Positions 35,517 to 44,670 are shown, numbered from the stretch's first letter. The stretch: 64,000 bases of DNA from Bin34 sp965219935 (GCA_965219935.1 CBDCOU010000003.1:3720001-3784000), one strand, 5' to 3'. Translations and numbers: made by a program. Notes: a model not told the origin generated them from the sequence alone.

Positions 35517-36182
35517 ATGCAAATTCCGCTCTTTCCGCTCAACACGGTGCTGTTTCCCGGCATGGTGTTGCCGTTGCAGATCTTCGAGCCCCGGTACCTG
35601 AAGATGGTGGCCCGTTGCCTGTCGGACGAAGGCTGCTTCGGCGTGGTGCTCATCCGCGAAGGCGGCGAGGTTGGACCGACGGCCGAGCCATACGGGGTGG
35701 GCACGCTGGCCCGGATCCAGTCCGTGGACAAGGAACCCAGTGGAACCCTGAACATTGTGGCGGTGGGTGTCCGGCGGTTCCAGATCAACGAGATGCTGGA
35801 GGATCAGCCCTGGCCGAGCGCCGACATCACGGAGTGGCCGATCGACCCGGGCGAGCCGTCCACCGTGGAACGGCTGAGCGACCGGGTTCGGGCGTTGTTC
35901 GGGGAGTACCGGACCAACCTCAGCGAGGCGACCAACCTGAAATTGAAGATCAACAGCATCCCGGACGAACCCGAGGCGCTGGCCTCGCTGGTGGCGATTG
36001 CGATGCAAATCGAGTTGCGGGACAAGCAGAAGGTGATCGAGGCCGAGACCCTGCCCGCCATGCTGGAGGCCGAGGTGGGGCTGCTGGCCCGCGAAAAGAT
36101 GATCCTGGAGTATGTCAGGGACTCCCAGGACCGCCAGAAGCATTTGCGTCTGGGCCCCACCGGTCAGATGTTCCTGAACTGA
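35517..36182 (+). CDS. LON substrate-binding-domain protein
   Basis: A 221-residue stand-alone LON N-terminal domain (PF02190): PLFPLNTVLFPGMVLPLQIFEP is the hallmark, followed by FGVVLIREG and VGTLARI. There are no ATPase or protease modules, as in YcaE/CrbN-like single-domain proteins. The second half is helical. The role is unclear, possibly substrate recognition or protein quality control. It is ten bases after truD and in the same operon. Confidence 0.85.
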   Translation: MQIPLFPLNTVLFPGMVLPLQIFEPRYLKMVARCLSDEGCFGVVLIREGGEVGPTAEPYGVGTLARIQSVDKEPSGTLNIVAVGVRRFQINEMLEDQPWPSADITEWPIDPGEPSTVERLSDRVRALFGEYRTNLSEATNLKLKINSIPDEPEALASLVAIAMQIELRDKQKVIEAETLPAMLEAEVGLLAREKMILEYVRDSQDRQKHLRLGPTGQMFLN

Positions 36183-36208
36183 CAGGCGTGCTAGACTAGT
36201 CGGCCCAC

Positions 36209-36283
<75 letters not shown>

Positions 36284-36437
36284 TTTCTCGACCCGGGACG
36301 CCGACGGTGGATTGCGTTGCGTTGGTGCCCGGTTCCCTTCTCCGCTTTCTCGCCTGCTACAATCCCGGCCCAGTTCAGGGCCGGTCTCGGTGCTTGGCCC
36401 TTAAAGCGTGGATCGGGCCATGTCCGGCAGATCCCGA

Positions 36438-36650
36438 CCGGATGCAGAGAGTTCCCGCCCTGGCTGCAAGCGGGAGCCCGGATCGCCGCCGGATACCACC
36501 CGGGAGCGGGACGGGACATCCGGCGCGGCCGGATCCAACCGTCCCCGGCAGGCTCCGTTACCGGCCGCATGAGCGGCGCCCGTGGGGCGCAAGCCAGGTG
36601 GAACCGCGAGGCAGTGCATCGTCCAGGCGACAGGGCACTGCCGTTTTGAT
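36438..36650 (+). promoter_or_regulatory. T-box riboswitch controlling thrS
   Basis: The leader of the threonyl-tRNA synthetase gene has the hallmark T-box sequence AGGTGGAACCGCGAG at 36596-36610. Further upstream is GCAGAGAG (36443-36450), typical of the base of stem I, and ACC followed by A at 36495-36498 as a plausible threonine specifier. Immediately after the T-box comes the terminator. Uncharged tRNA-Thr should stabilise the antiterminator. The stem I fold was not computed. Confidence 0.8.
36610..36648 (+). terminator. T-box terminator hairpin
   Basis: An 8-bp stem GGCAGTGC/GCACTGCC around a 17-base loop, then GTTTTGATT. Its 5' arm overlaps the last base of the T-box sequence, as expected for terminator/antiterminator switching before thrS. 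Confidence 0.8.
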
Positions 36651-36700
36651 TCTGCGGACTGTCGGTCGACAGTCCCGAACATGGATCAGGAGTGATCGCG

Positions 36701-38542
36701 GTGAGCAAGCAGCAAGGCACGCAGGAAGACAGGCTGTACCGGATTCGGCACAGCGCCGCCCATGTCATGGCCCAGGCCGTGCGCGAACTGTATCCGGACG
36801 CCCGGCTGGCTATCGGGCCGCCGATTCAGGACGGTTTCTACTACGACTTCGACCTGGGCATGGAAGAGGGCCGACCCCGCACCTTCCTGCCGGAGGACCT
36901 GGAGGAGATTGAACGGCGTATGCGCCGCATCATCGGCGGCCAGCATCCATTCGTGTACCGGGAGGTCGGTGCCGACGAGGCCCGCGAGCTGTTTGTCGAC
37001 GAACCCTACAAGCTGGAGCTGATCGAGGGCCTGGTCGAAGGCACGGTGGACGAGTACGGCGAGGAAACCGAAGGCAGCCAGGTCATCTCGACCTACACCC
37101 AGGACACCTTCGAGGACCTGTGCCGCGGTCCCCACGTGGAGCATACGGGCCAGATTCCGATTGAAGGCGTCAAGCTGATGAGCGTGGCCGGCGCCTACTG
37201 GCGCGGCGACGAGCACAGGCCCATGCTGCAGCGGATCTACGGCACCGCCTGGGCGAACGGCAAGCAGTTGAAGCGCCACCTCAAGATGTTGGAGGAGGCC
37301 CGCCAGCGGGACCACCGCAAGCTGGGCCGCGAACTGTCGCTGTTCGTCTTCGACGAGGAGGTGGGGCCCGGCCTGCCCCTGTGGCTGCCCAACGGCGAGG
37401 TCATCATCAACGAACTGGAACAACTGGCCCGCGAGATGGAAACGGCGGCCGGCTACCGCCATGTCCGGACCCCGCATCTGACCAAGGAAAGCCTGTTCGA
37501 GCGCAGCGGCCATCTGCCGTACTACGCGGATTCCATGTATCCGCCCATGGAGATGGAAGGGGTGCGCTACTACATCAAGCCGATGAACTGCCCCATGCAC
37601 CACAAGATCTACGGCAGCGAGCCCCGCAGCTATCGGGATTTGCCGTTGCGCCTGGCCGAATACGGCACCTGCTACCGGTATGAGAAGAGCGGCGAGTTGA
37701 TGGGGCTCATGCGCGTGCGGTCGATGCAGATGAACGATGCCCACATCTACTGCTCGGAAGAGCAGTTCGCGGCCGAGTTCATGGGTGTGATCGAGCTCTA
37801 CCTGCACTACTTCCGGCTGTTCGGCATCGAGCAGTACCAGATGCAGCTGAGCACCCACCATCCCAGGGGCCTGGGCAAGAAGTACGTGGACAATGCGCGG
37901 CTGTGGGCGCGTACCGAGGATCTGGTCCGGCGCACCATGCAGGAGGGGGAGGTGCCGTATGTCGAGGTGGCGGACGAGGCCGCCTTCTACGGACCCAAAA
38001 TCGACGTGCAGATTTGGAGTGCCATCGGCCGTGAGTTCACGCTGGCCACCAACCAAGTCGACTTCGCGGTCCCCTCCCGTTTCGATCTGGTGTTTGTCAA
38101 CTCGGACGGCGTGGAGGAGACGCCGCTCTGCATTCACCGGGCCCCGCTCAGCACGCACGAGCGCATGATTGGGTTCCTGACCGAGCACTACGGTGGCAAC
38201 TTCCCCTTGTGGCTGGCACCCCAGCAGGTGCGCATCGTTCCCATCACCGACGACCATGTGGCCTCCGCCGAGGCCTTCCGGGCGGCCTGCGCGAGCCGCG
38301 GCCTGCGGGCGGAAGTCGATGCCTCGTCCGCGCGCATGAACGCCAAGATCCGTCAGGCGCAGCTTCTGCGCATCCCCGTGATGGCGGTGATTGGGGACCG
38401 GGAGGTGGCCGATGATACCGTGTCCCTGCGGCTGCGCAGCGGCCAGCGGCGGCAGGGCATGCCCCGCGCCGCCTGCCTGGCGCGCGCCGCCGACCTGGTG
38501 TCCGAACGCAGCGCGGACCTGCCGGCCCTGCTGGCCGCGTGA
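36701..38542 (+). CDS. thrS: Threonyl-tRNA synthetase
   Basis: A 613-residue ThrS. The N2 editing domain starts almost at once (RIRHSAAHVMAQAVRELYP, with the HxxxH and later YDF patterns). The class II core has MNCPMHHKIYGSEPRSYRDLP (Zn-binding Cys/His) and MGLMRVRSMQMNDAH. The C-terminal anticodon-binding domain ends with VAPDDD-like variants. The N-terminal TGS domain found in most ThrS proteins is absent. GTG at 36701 has an ideal CAGGAG eight bases upstream; GTG at 36692 is too close. It is controlled by the T-box leader. Confidence 0.92.
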   Translation: MSKQQGTQEDRLYRIRHSAAHVMAQAVRELYPDARLAIGPPIQDGFYYDFDLGMEEGRPRTFLPEDLEEIERRMRRIIGGQHPFVYREVGADEARELFVDEPYKLELIEGLVEGTVDEYGEETEGSQVISTYTQDTFEDLCRGPHVEHTGQIPIEGVKLMSVAGAYWRGDEHRPMLQRIYGTAWANGKQLKRHLKMLEEARQRDHRKLGRELSLFVFDEEVGPGLPLWLPNGEVIINELEQLAREMETAAGYRHVRTPHLTKESLFERSGHLPYYADSMYPPMEMEGVRYYIKPMNCPMHHKIYGSEPRSYRDLPLRLAEYGTCYRYEKSGELMGLMRVRSMQMNDAHIYCSEEQFAAEFMGVIELYLHYFRLFGIEQYQMQLSTHHPRGLGKKYVDNARLWARTEDLVRRTMQEGEVPYVEVADEAAFYGPKIDVQIWSAIGREFTLATNQVDFAVPSRFDLVFVNSDGVEETPLCIHRAPLSTHERMIGFLTEHYGGNFPLWLAPQQVRIVPITDDHVASAEAFRAACASRGLRAEVDASSARMNAKIRQAQLLRIPVMAVIGDREVADDTVSLRLRSGQRRQGMPRAACLARAADLVSERSADLPALLAA

Positions 38543-38678
38543 CCGGTCCCGGACGGGGCGGGGCGGAATGCAATTTTGAAGTTCGGTCGGTCGGAATGCT
38601 AGGGTATACTCTGGAGTCCGGGCAACGGAGTCCAAGTTGTGTTGGCCGGAAGCCATGCCTGACAGGGAGTAGAGAGCC

Positions 38679-39272
38679 ATAAGAAGAGGGAGACGCAACA
38701 ACAACCGACGTCCGCAGATCGTCCTGCCGGACATCCGCGTGAACGAGCAGATCACCGCGCCCCAGGTGCGGGTGATTGATGATGCCGGTGAACAGATTGG
38801 GGTGATCGCCTTGGAAGAGGCGCGTGCCATGGCAACGGGACGCCAGTTGGATCTGGTGGAGGTTGCCCGCAACGCCAATCCTCCGGTCTGCCGCATCATG
38901 GACCACGGCAAGTACATGTTCGACCGCCAGAAGCGGGAACGTGACAAGCGGAAGGTTCAGTCGCGGGTGGAAGTCAAGGAGATCCGTCTCAGTCCGCGCA
39001 CCGGCGAGCACGACGTGGCCATAGCGGTGGGCAAGATTGAACGGTTCATCGCGGACGGCTCGCGGGTCAAGGTGCGGGTGCGCTTCCGCGGGCGCGAGCG
39101 CTTCAACCAGGAAGTGGGCCGTCAGATGTTGCGCAAGGTGGCCCAGGAAGTCGCGGACTTCGCCACGGTTGAGTCCGAACCCTCCTCCGAAGGCAATACG
39201 CTGATCATGGTTTTGCTGCCGGCAACCCAGAAGAGCAGTGCGCCGGCCCGCCAGCGGGTACCGGCCGCGTAG
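38679..39272 (+). CDS. infC: Translation initiation factor IF-3 with ATA start
   Basis: A 197-residue IF-3. The frame is closed upstream by a TAG at 38670-38672. The only codons before the conserved block LPDIRVNEQITAPQVRVID that can initiate are ATA at 38679 and a GTG 60 bases later. The ATA gives the basic N-terminus RRGRRNNNRRPQ, which is conserved in relatives, and CAGGGAG lies upstream. Rare AUU/AUA starts are the known basis of IF-3 autoregulation. Other motifs are RIMDHGKYMFDRQKR and VKEIRLSPRTGEHD. It is the first gene of the infC-rpmI-rplT operon. Confidence 0.88.
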   Translation: MRRGRRNNNRRPQIVLPDIRVNEQITAPQVRVIDDAGEQIGVIALEEARAMATGRQLDLVEVARNANPPVCRIMDHGKYMFDRQKRERDKRKVQSRVEVKEIRLSPRTGEHDVAIAVGKIERFIADGSRVKVRVRFRGRERFNQEVGRQMLRKVAQEVADFATVESEPSSEGNTLIMVLLPATQKSSAPARQRVPAA

Positions 39273-39283
39273 GGACGAGTGCC

Positions 39284-39493
39284 ATGCCCAAGATGAAAAC
39301 CCACAAAGCCACCGCCAGCCGCTTCCGGATCACACGGAACGGCAAGGTCATCCGCCGCACCCAGGGCGGGGGCCACCTGCGGCGCAACAAGCATTCCCGC
39401 ATGCGGCGGATCTACAAGAAGAACGTTGTGGGCAACGTGAAGAGCATGCGCAAGATGGTCCAGCGCATGGCTCCGGTTGTGGACAGCAGCTGA
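39284..39493 (+). CDS. rpmI: 50S ribosomal protein L35
   Basis: A 69-residue basic protein. MPKMKTHKATASRFRIT is the family start; GGHLRRNKHSRMRRI follows. It is eleven bases after infC. Confidence 0.97.
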   Translation: MPKMKTHKATASRFRITRNGKVIRRTQGGGHLRRNKHSRMRRIYKKNVVGNVKSMRKMVQRMAPVVDSS

Positions 39494-39548
39494 CCCGTAC
39501 CGGTCGGTGTCGGTCGCCCTCCGGACCTGTACCAGGAAACAGAAACAC

Positions 39549-39905
39549 ATGCCCCGTTCCCGCCCCAAGGTATACGCGCGCAATCGGCACAAGAAGGTGC
39601 TCAAGAGCACCAAGGGCCAATTTGGCGGCCGTTCGCGCCTGTTCCGCACCGCCAACGAGGCGCGGCTGCATTCGCTGCACTACGCCTACCGCGACCGGCG
39701 CACCCGGAAGCGCGATTTCCGTCGCCTGTGGATCACGCGCATCAATGCCGCGACCCGCATGCACGACATGAACTACGGCCAGTTCATCCATGGCCTGAAG
39801 CTGGCCGAGGTTGAGATCGACCGCAAGGTCCTGGCGGACATGGCCGTCCATGACGAAGCCGGGTTCGCCGCTCTGGTTGACGTGGCGAGGGCCCAGCTAG
39901 CCTGA
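39549..39905 (+). CDS. rplT: 50S ribosomal protein L20
   Basis: A 118-residue L20: MPRSRPKVYARNRHKKVLK at the start, GQFGGRSRLFRTANEA and YRDRRTRKRDFRRLWITRIN in the conserved core. The ATG at 39549 gives the standard N-terminus. It is the last gene of the infC operon, followed by a terminator. Confidence 0.97.
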   Translation: MPRSRPKVYARNRHKKVLKSTKGQFGGRSRLFRTANEARLHSLHYAYRDRRTRKRDFRRLWITRINAATRMHDMNYGQFIHGLKLAEVEIDRKVLADMAVHDEAGFAALVDVARAQLA

Positions 39906-39969
39906 TCGCCCGAGCCCTTTGAAGGGTGTTCCAACCGGGAGTGTCCCGGTTCCGAGACCGAATCCGGCC

Positions 39970-39998
39970 ATGGCCCTCCACGCGAGGGCCATCGTTTT
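39970..39998 (+). terminator. Intrinsic terminator after rplT
   Basis: A perfect 9-bp stem ATGGCCCTC/GAGGGCCAT with loop CACGC, followed by CGTTTT. It ends the infC-rpmI-rplT transcript. Confidence 0.85.
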
Positions 39999-40946
39999 GC
40001 GGACCGGGAACCCGGATTCCGGTGTTGGCCGGGTGCGCGGTGTCTCGAACTGCAAGACCGTACACGGCAGGAACCGAACCAACGCCGTGCCCGTCCCACG
40101 ATTGCCGGCAATTGTGCTGTTAGGGGCATTCAAGGACAACATGGGCCGGCCTCGCGCACCGGTCGACCCGGCTTCTCGACAGACACCGCCGGATGGCATG
40201 CAGTGCGGGGGCCGTGATTAACTCGCCAAGCGGTCCCGCGTCCGACGGGGCAGGGTCATGTGGGGTTTGGAGATGTGCTGAACAGGCGATCCCGCAACCA
40301 CCGTCTCGCTGGTGGCCGGTGTCAGGAGGCTCCATGTTTGTACTGAAATCCCCGACGCGCAAACATGGAACAGAATCGGCTCCATGTTTGCAGCGCGTGC
40401 AAACATGCACCTGTTGTTTGCAAATGGAGGCATCAAATCCAAACAAGGGATCGTTGATGTGTTATCGTGGCATGTCGTGCAAGCAACAGGTCTGTGGTGT
40501 TCCATGTTTGCGTCGGACACAAACAAGGCTTCGATGTCGCATCCAGGGTCTGATCGGCTCGAATCCACTCCACGGTCCGGCTCGACAGCCCCGGATGCGT
40601 CGTTTGTACCGAGGCTGGTCGGGACAGGGTCCAGCCTTCTGTTGACCAATTCCGGTTGGCTGCCCGGACAGCGAGTCCGTGTTCCAATCCTTACCGGTCA
40701 CGGCGTCGGCGAGTGTGGTGCTGCATGCAGGTTGGTCAGGATGCGGATGGCTGGTCGTGGTGGGCAAGGGCCATGGAAATTGGCACCGATGCTGTCCAAT
40801 CGCGTGGTCATCGCGCCCGACCACGGACTTCAACAACGGACTGGGGGTCGGTTCAGTTACCCGTTCGTCGTCTTGCCGGATAGGAACTGCAACCTGGCAT
40901 CGCCTACCGGTGAATATCGCCCCACCATCAGGACCGAGAAGCCAAC
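39999..40946. other. 950-bp region without genes before the Fic gene
   Basis: No open frame in either strand looks protein-like. The only structure seen is the TCCATGTTTG stem-loop cluster at 40331-40525. The promoter of the Fic gene must lie within the second half. Confidence 0.5.
40331..40525. repeat. Cluster of TCCATGTTTG / CAAACATGGA stem-loops
   Basis: TCCATGTTTG occurs exactly at 40331-40340, 40381-40390 and 40501-40510. Its complement CAAACATGGA is at 40360-40369, and shortened complements CAAACATG and CAAACA are at 40400-40407 and 40520-40525. Each forward copy is followed by a complementary copy after 19, 9 and 9 bases, giving three stem-loop units with GC-rich loops. Partial copies (CAAATGGA, TCCAAACA) lie between. 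This could be a set of operators, a relic of a palindromic repeat family, or mobile-element ends. Confidence 0.6.
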
Positions 40947-42104
40947 ATGGCCGACCCTGTGATTTCCGCTTCAAGGGCAGGTCACTATGAGGAACAGCCG
41001 GAAGGGTTTCGGGCATTCCTGCCGGCCGATCTACCCCCTGATCCTCCTGTAGACTGGTCGGAATCCCTGTCAACCCGGTTGGAGGAGGCAAGCCTCGCCC
41101 TGGGTCGCCTGGACGGCATCATCCAGACCCTTCCCAATCCGGATCGGTTCGTGATGATGTATGTGCGCAGGGAAGCGGTGCTCTCATCGCAGATTGAGGG
41201 TACTCAAAGCTCGCTGCTGGACCTGCTGGCAGCCGAAGCTCGGATTTCGATGCCGGATACCCCTCAGGACGTATCCGAGGTGCTGAACTACGTACGGGCA
41301 TTGAACCACGGCCTGGGGGCACTGGACAGCCGGGAGATTTCGGTTTCGCTTTTGCGCGAACTGCACGGCATCCTGTTGCGTGAGACACGCGGCTCCGAAC
41401 TGTTGCCTGGAGAGTTGCGCGACCAGCAGGTTTGGATCGGCGCGCGTCATACACCGATTGCACAGGCATCGTTCGTACCCCCGCCCGCCAGCGCAGTGGC
41501 CCGTTCCCTCGACAGTCTCGTTGAGTACATCAATGTGCCCAAGGACCTGCCGGCGTTGATCTGGATTGGGTTGGTGCATGTCCAGTTCGAGACGATCCAT
41601 CCGTTTTTTGACGGCAACGGCCGTCTGGGCCGCTTGTTGATTACGTTGTTGCTGCAGCGGGAAGGCAAGCTGAAACATCCCGTCTTGTACCTGTCGCACT
41701 ATTTCAAGCGGCGAAGACCGGAATACTATGCCCACTTGCAGAGCGTGCGGGACATAGGTTCCTGGGAGAGTTGGCTCGCGTTCCACCTGGATGGGATCGC
41801 CGATGTTGCACGCAGGGCGGTCAGGGATGCGCAGGCGATTCTTGAGCTTCGGGAGGAGCATCGGCAGACGATAGCTCGCGAACTGGCACACCAGTCTGGA
41901 ATTGGATATGTCCTGCTGGACAACCTGTTCGAACGACCTGTTGTCACCATCCGGGATGTGATGAGGATGTTGGATATTTCCTATGATGTGTCCCGCAGGT
42001 TAATCCTGAAGGTGGCATTGTTGGGCATTCTGGTTGAGATCGGAGGCCGCAAGCGCAACAAGGCCTGGCTGTACCGGGACTACTTCAACCTGATCAGCGT
42101 TTGA
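40947..42104 (+). CDS. Fic family protein (AMPylase-type)
   Basis: A 385-residue Fic protein. The catalytic loop HPFFDGNGRLGR starts at H218, matching HPFx(D/E)GNGRxxR with all residues for AMP transfer. An N-terminal inhibitory helix carries SSQIEG with E84, the class II [S/T]xxxEG signature that locks the enzyme. A C-terminal winged helix (IRDVMRMLDISYDVSRRLI) is typical of Fic/DOC-type regulators of this architecture. Targets are unknown. The next gene (a DUF4143 ATPase) begins 36 bases downstream and may once have been co-transcribed. Confidence 0.9.
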   Translation: MADPVISASRAGHYEEQPEGFRAFLPADLPPDPPVDWSESLSTRLEEASLALGRLDGIIQTLPNPDRFVMMYVRREAVLSSQIEGTQSSLLDLLAAEARISMPDTPQDVSEVLNYVRALNHGLGALDSREISVSLLRELHGILLRETRGSELLPGELRDQQVWIGARHTPIAQASFVPPPASAVARSLDSLVEYINVPKDLPALIWIGLVHVQFETIHPFFDGNGRLGRLLITLLLQREGKLKHPVLYLSHYFKRRRPEYYAHLQSVRDIGSWESWLAFHLDGIADVARRAVRDAQAILELREEHRQTIARELAHQSGIGYVLLDNLFERPVVTIRDVMRMLDISYDVSRRLILKVALLGILVEIGGRKRNKAWLYRDYFNLISV

Positions 42105-42140
42105 GCACTGTACGGTTCAGGTACCGCGGCAAGGACCATT

Positions 42141-43097
42141 GTGAATACATCTGTTCCCACAGCTGTTCGGATCGGCATCCCCCTGGATCTGATAGCCGAC
42201 CTCCACGACCTCAATCCCTGGTGGACGGGTGCCCCCGCAGTGCCGATACCCGACACCCGCCGTCATCTGGTGGCCCGGGTACGCCGGCGTCTCGATACCG
42301 AAATCGCCCCCATCGTGGCGGTACGCGGACCGCGCCAAGTGGGCAAAACCACCATCCAGTCGCAAATCATTGCCGACCTGCTCGACGAGGGAGTTCCTCC
42401 AACCAGCATCATGCGGGTCCAGTTCGACCAACTGGCATCCACCACCGGGCTGGTCGATCCCATCCTGCGCATCGCCAACTGGTTTGAACACAACATCACC
42501 ACCGATCGCTTCAATGCGTTGGCCCGGCAGGGGCACAAGGCGTACCTGTTCCTGGACGAAGTACAGAACTTGGACAACTGGAGTAACCAGCTCAAGTTTC
42601 TGGTGGATACTTTCGCCGTCAAGGTCCTTGTTACCGGCAGCTCCGCCCTGCGCATCGAAAGGGGCAAGGACAGTTTGGCCGGACGCATTCACACCGTTGA
42701 GGCCGGGACTCTCTCGCTCACCGAGATCGGTGAGCTTCGGCATCTGAACCATCCCGATCCGTTTCTGCCCGACAACGGTCTGGGACATCTGCCGCACTTG
42801 GAATTCTGGCAGGAACTTGCTGAACACGGACGCCGCAACGCCGAGTTCCGAGACCAGGCCTTCCGGCATTTTTCGGAGCGCGGCGGGTATCCCTTGACCC
42901 ACACGACCCAGGCCGATTGGCCCCTTCTGTCCGACCAATTGAACGAAACCGTCATCCAACGGGTGATCCGGCATGACCTGCGTTTGGGGGCACGCGGTCG
43001 TCGTCGTGACGCCTCTCTCTTGGAGGAACTCTTCAGACTGGCTTGTCGCTACGCCAGGCAGGCACCGTCCTATGATTTGCTTGGGGCTTATATCGCT
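42141..43097 (+). pseudogene. AAA/DUF4143 ATPase, N-terminal part (interrupted)
   Basis: The first 319 codons of an ATPase of the AAA + DUF4143 type. Walker A GPRQVGKTT and Walker B AYLFLDEVQNLD are intact. The frame continues to RLACRYARQAPSYDLL and then enters a TnpB element; the hybrid frame ends at 43175 with non-homologous residues. The missing C-terminal half is found in another frame at 44671-45207. The start is GTG at 42141. The protein is no longer whole unless the element is spliced or excised. Confidence 0.8.
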
Positions 43098-44563
43098 GAG
43101 TTGACAGCATCAACCCGCGACCTTGTTCGCGGGTCACAGGGGTCCCTCGCGGGATCGCCCCTCGCCGCGCAGTAGCCCCTTGCCCGCGGGCCGTGAACGG
43201 ACATGTGCGGAAGTCCCGCACGCATCAGGATGTTGATGGCTGCGTTGTGGTCGGCATTCAGACTGAAGCCGCAGGACCCACACTTGAACACCGCCTGCAA
43301 CGGCCGGTTTGACTTGTGCGTGTTCCCGCACCGACTGCAGGCTTGCGACGTGTAGGCCGGATCGACCTTCACCAGCTCACCCGCCTTGTAGGCCAACTTG
43401 CGTTCCAGGCCGCCCCAGCCGCTCGCCAGGATCTCCCGGTTCAGTCCGGCCTTCTGTGCGACCTGCTGGCCGGGTTCCTCAACCGTCCCTTTGGCCGAGG
43501 CCGTCATGCCTTGGGTGTTCAGGTCTTCCACGACGACCGTGTGGGCCGTGTCCGCCAGCTTGCGACTGGTTTGGTGGGTGGCGTCGTCGCGTTTGCGGGC
43601 GCGCTGCCTGTGGAGTTTCTGCAGCCGGCCGTTGATGCGCCGGCCCCGGTTCGACTTGCGCTGGCCGCGCGACCGGGGGCCCCAACCCTGCTTGCGACTG
43701 AGTTCGCGTTGCAGGCGTTTGACCTGCGCGTCCGTGCGGTCCGTGTCCGGCATGTCATGCCGGAGGCCGTTGCTGTCGGTCGCCTGGCCTACGTTGCGGT
43801 CCAGGCCCAAGGCGCCGTCCGGTGCGGGTTGATCCACATCGGCGTGGTCCGCAGGCACCTCGTAGCAGATGTACGCGTACCACTTGGGGTGCGCACCGTG
43901 TGTCTCCCGCCGCACGCGCACCGTCAGGGGCTTGCAATCCGCGTACAGACGCAAAGGTCCCATGCGCAGCAACCCGACCTTGGGCACGCGCAAGCGTCCG
44001 TCCCGGATGGATACGCCGTCCGGTAGGCCAAACGACGGTTCGCCGCGGTGTCGCGACTTGAAGCGCGGATGCGTGATGGGCTTGCCGTCCGACTTGCGCA
44101 CCGGCATCTGCTCGCCGCGTTCCGCAAACTCGGCCTGGGACTTGAAGTAGTGGTTGAACGCCAAGGCCAAGTCCCTGCCGGCGTTGCGCAGCACCTTGTA
44201 CGAGTACTCGTGCAGCCAGGCGAGTTCGGGATCGTCCCACAGTGCCTTGAACCGCTGGCTGAACGTGAAGTACGCGGTGGACGGGCCGCTCCCCATGGCC
44301 TGGCGCTGGGCCCGCCCCCATTCGGTTGTGCGGCCGCGGACTTCCGGCCAGCGCAACGCCGGCACATGGAGCGACCGCCACATGGCGTACAGGCGGTTTT
44401 GGTCGCCCAGCAGGCGGTTGAACACAAACCGGCACGCGCCCGCCGTGCCCGCCAGTCGGTTTCCGGTCTCGGCATTGCCCGGATACAAGCGCACGCGCAC
44501 CGTGCGGTGTACCGTCGGGGATGGTTCGGTTGTAGAATGAGGCTGGCTGGCCATGGTGTTCAT
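43088..44563 (-). CDS. tnpB: TnpB RNA-guided nuclease (IS605/IS1341 family)
   Basis: A 491-residue TnpB with every expected part. The N-terminal helix-turn-helix/wedge region contains NRLAGTAGACRFVFNRLL. RuvC residues are D255 (LGLDRNVG), E346 (VVEDLNTQGM) and D438 (NADHNAAINIL). A zinc ribbon is formed by C409, C412, C428 and C431. It looks functional. The last seven codons lie within the left inverted repeat, and the 3' end contains the hairpin at 43113-43134. The long N-terminus before TVRVRLYPG may be non-essential. TnpB proteins cut DNA next to the element's TAM under guidance of an RNA from the right end. Confidence 0.9.
   Translation of the reverse strand: MNTMASQPHSTTEPSPTVHRTVRVRLYPGNAETGNRLAGTAGACRFVFNRLLGDQNRLYAMWRSLHVPALRWPEVRGRTTEWGRAQRQAMGSGPSTAYFTFSQRFKALWDDPELAWLHEYSYKVLRNAGRDLALAFNHYFKSQAEFAERGEQMPVRKSDGKPITHPRFKSRHRGEPSFGLPDGVSIRDGRLRVPKVGLLRMGPLRLYADCKPLTVRVRRETHGAHPKWYAYICYEVPADHADVDQPAPDGALGLDRNVGQATDSNGLRHDMPDTDRTDAQVKRLQRELSRKQGWGPRSRGQRKSNRGRRINGRLQKLHRQRARKRDDATHQTSRKLADTAHTVVVEDLNTQGMTASAKGTVEEPGQQVAQKAGLNREILASGWGGLERKLAYKAGELVKVDPAYTSQACSRCGNTHKSNRPLQAVFKCGSCGFSLNADHNAAINILMRAGLPHMSVHGPRARGYCAARGDPARDPCDPRTRSRVDAVNSAI
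43113..43134 (-). ncRNA. Right-end hairpin, probable part of the omega-RNA
   Basis: An 8-bp perfect stem ACCCGCGA/TCGCGGGT with a six-base loop in the last codons of tnpB, about 25 bases before its stop. Subterminal hairpins of this kind mark the right end of IS605-group elements and form the scaffold of the TnpB guide RNA. On the coding strand the sequence CTGTCAACTC follows, so a TCAA cleavage site is possible; the guide would then begin just outside. Confidence 0.5.
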
Positions 44564-44670
44564 ACCACCGTGTCCGGTTGAAGGTCGGGTGCCAATCCCG
44601 GCCTTCGTTCTTGGGGCCAGTATAGCACCTTGGCGCGCCTATAGGCTTCAGCAGGCTTGCGCTGTTAACT

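Noticed and set aside
36686..38947. 753-codon minus-strand frame opposite thrS
   Set aside because: The shadow covers thrS, which has every class II motif and a T-box leader.
40331..40525. CRISPR array
   Set aside because: The repeated unit is only 10 bases, occurs in both orientations and with irregular spacing of 9 to 60 bases; no cas genes are present.
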